Below, piece after piece: positions 8,217 through 8,705 of a stretch of 8,705 nt of DNA. The translations under genes were made by a program, and so were the position numbers. The notes beneath the pieces were generated by a model that was not told the DNA's origin, did not search any database, and was given only the letters and a program-made list of their open reading frames with translations. Origin of the DNA: an uncultured Mycoplasmatota bacterium. Lineage in GTDB: Bacteria > Bacillota_I > Bacilli_A > RF39 > UBA660. Position 1 is the first letter of the stretch. Every line of letters starts with the position of its first letter. Location of the stretch: NCBI GenBank assembly GCA_900547995.1, contig URIY01000054.1:1-8705 (forward strand). Direction: 5' to 3'.

Positions 8217-8252
8217 TTTTTGATGTTAGTTTACCATATATTGCCATTAATG

Positions 8253-8281
8253 TAAATATAAAATATTATAGGTACTGTCAA
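8253..8281 (-). promoter_or_regulatory. Candidate promoter of the jetABCD operon, -35 in the IS end
   Basis: A perfect -35, TTGACA, is at 8281-8276. The best -10 choices are TATATT at 8260-8255 (15-nt spacer) or TATTTA at 8258-8253 (17-nt spacer), giving a start near 8246-8250 and a leader of about 45 nt before the jetA ATG. A perfect TATAAT also occurs at 8270-8265, but it is only 5 nt from the TTGACA. It would need another -35 around 8293-8288, where TTTCAA is a poor match. The region certainly holds a promoter-like cluster; which pair is used cannot be settled by eye. Confidence 0.5.
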
Positions 8282-8341
8282 TAGTCTTTGAAAATGTCTC
8301 AAAAAAATTTAAACATTAGCGGGAAAATTTATTCCAATTTC

Positions 8342-8464
8342 CTTTTGACTAACAAAAATATTTTTATTGATTTATAGTCGTTTAAATGATTATTATTTTA
8401 AAAAATGAAAACAACAATCATTAAACTCCAACAAGGTAAAAAATATTTCTTTGCTAGTCAAAAG
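8342..8464. repeat. ~123-nt imperfect palindrome between the transposase and jetA
   Basis: The outer arms at 8342-8365 (CTTTTGACTAACAAA...) and 8441-8464 (...TTTGCTAGTCAAAAG) are near-perfect inverted copies. The inner arms at 8380-8399 and 8408-8426 (GTTTAAATGATTATTATTTT against GTTTAATGATTGTTGTTTT) continue the symmetry around a centre at about 8403, with an ~8-nt A-rich loop. A less matched section separates the two blocks. The three clear substitutions between the arms would all be G-U pairs in a minus-strand RNA and A-C mismatches in a plus-strand RNA. It could be a MITE-like insertion, a structural part of the IS tail, or a small structured RNA. Confidence 0.7.
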
Positions 8465-8490
8465 TTTTCTCGGCATAAAAACCCGCTTAT

Positions 8491-8703
8491 TTAAGCATAC
8501 ACATGATTCGTGTGTGCTTTTTGTAATTGTTTTTTAAAAGAGGCAAGTTTCCAAGGATGGGTCATTGGTGGAATATATTTTGTTCTTTCTTTAACTTCAT
8601 CTTTTTCATTAAACTCTTTAGAGAATCTTTCATTCCTATTTAACTCTTTCAATTCCAATATTTGTTCATCTATGGTGATTAATAATTCACCATTAAATGC
8701 TTT
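8491..8703 (-). CDS. 3' end of a transposase gene, probably rve/DDE type (ISNCY/IS1202-like) (partial)
   Basis: The minus strand is open from the right edge of the window to a TAA at 8493-8491, encoding the last 70 residues of a protein whose N-terminal part lies outside. The visible part reads FNGELLITIDEQILELKEL, then a charged helix, then KYIPPMTHPWKLASFKKQLQ and an AHTNHVYA end. A proline-rich P-P-x-x-H-P-W-K/R motif close to the C-terminus is what I recall from integrase-core transposases of the ISNCY/IS1202 group. The catalytic DDE residues would be upstream, outside the window. The ~220 bases between its stop and the probable IS end near 8271 are non-coding. The family call rests on this tail only, so it could be another rve-type transposase. 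Coding is well supported by the long open frame and the conserved-looking tail. Confidence 0.6.
   Translation of the reverse strand, partial: KAFNGELLITIDEQILELKELNRNERFSKEFNEKDEVKERTKYIPPMTHPWKLASFKKQLQKAHTNHVYA
8493..8522 (+). terminator. Terminator-like hairpin at the transposase 3' end, plus strand
   Basis: AAGCA (8493-8497), a TA bulge and CACA (8500-8503) pair with TGTG (8511-8514) and TGCTT (8515-8519) around a 7-nt loop. A T5 run follows at 8518-8522 on the plus strand. It overlaps the last transposase codons. It would stop transcripts entering the element from the jetA side and running antisense to the transposase. On the minus strand no T-run follows the stem. Confidence 0.5.
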
Positions 8704-8705
8704 TA

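Larger units (their letters stand above)
8271..8705 (-). mobile_element. Partial insertion sequence: 3' part and probable terminal end next to jetA
   Basis: The transposase 3' end (8703-8491) is followed by non-coding DNA up to the jetA 5' region. The boundary is placed at about 8271, where GGTACTGTCAATAGTC begins. I read this as a terminal-repeat-like end because the IS must stop before jetA and the segment carries an outward TTGACA, a common feature of IS ends. The short motif AGTC recurs in this tail, near 8283, 8376 and 8456, and could mark subterminal sites. The other end of the element and any target duplication lie outside the window, so the boundary is an inference. Confidence 0.4.

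Noticed and set aside
8203..8247. ATG of jetA at 8247 giving a 501-aa product
   Set aside because: There is no Shine-Dalgarno sequence in front of it, it may lie at or before the transcription start, and family similarity begins just after the ATG at 8202.
238..8247. Mollicute code with TGA as tryptophan
   Set aside because: Trp is written TGG in the genes and TGA ends jetC in a sensible place, so the standard bacterial code fits.
8265..8281. TTGACA and TATAAT, both perfect, as one promoter
   Set aside because: The two hexamers are only 5 nt apart, far too close for one sigma-A promoter. At most one belongs to the active pair.
1..8705. CRISPR array, tRNA or rRNA gene
   Set aside because: No regularly spaced direct repeats and no cloverleaf or rRNA-like GC-rich conserved stretch were seen. 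The AT-rich repeats inside jetC reflect Asn/Lys/Ile codons.

Overview
The window is very AT-rich (I did not compute a value; by eye well under 30% GC). Its genes have strong GGAGG-type ribosome binding sites, ATG starts, a standard code (Trp is TGG, and TGA ends one gene) and Lys/Asn/Ile-rich proteins. This suggests a low-GC Bacillota-type bacterium, possibly a gut Bacilli or Clostridia lineage. The genus cannot be told from the window.

Almost the whole window is one minus-strand operon of four tightly packed genes, read from right to left: jetA (8202-6742), jetB (6725-5535), jetC (5545-1484) and jetD (1497-238). Their order, lengths (486, 396, 1353 and 419 aa) and motifs match a complete type II Wadjet anti-plasmid system, made of the DUF2397/TIGR02677, DUF2398/TIGR02678, TIGR02680 and DUF2399/TIGR02679 families. 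By analogy with studied Wadjet systems, JetA (kleisin-like), JetB (winged-helix KITE-like) and JetC (SMC-like ATPase) form a loop-extruding complex that senses small circular DNA. JetD is the TOPRIM nuclease that cuts it. All four proteins look intact, with the Walker A, signature, Walker B and TOPRIM acidic residues in place. An 11-nt and a 14-nt overlap and a 16-nt gap between genes indicate translational coupling.

Right of the operon (8203-8705) lies the 3' end of a transposase gene on the same strand. Its C-terminus resembles rve/DDE transposases of the ISNCY/IS1202 kind. About 220 non-coding bases follow it and hold a ~123-nt imperfect palindrome (8342-8464). The presumed IS end carries a perfect outward TTGACA (8281-8276), which with an A+T-rich -10 in the flank may form the promoter of the Wadjet operon.

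Left of the operon, a long hairpin (147-197) followed by a T-run on the minus strand is the likely operon terminator. Beyond it, a new minus-strand gene begins at 54 with its own extended -10 promoter, a perfect 12-bp palindrome near the predicted +1, and an AAGGAG site. Only 18 codons are inside the window; they resemble the start of Rpn/PD-(D/E)XK nuclease-family proteins.
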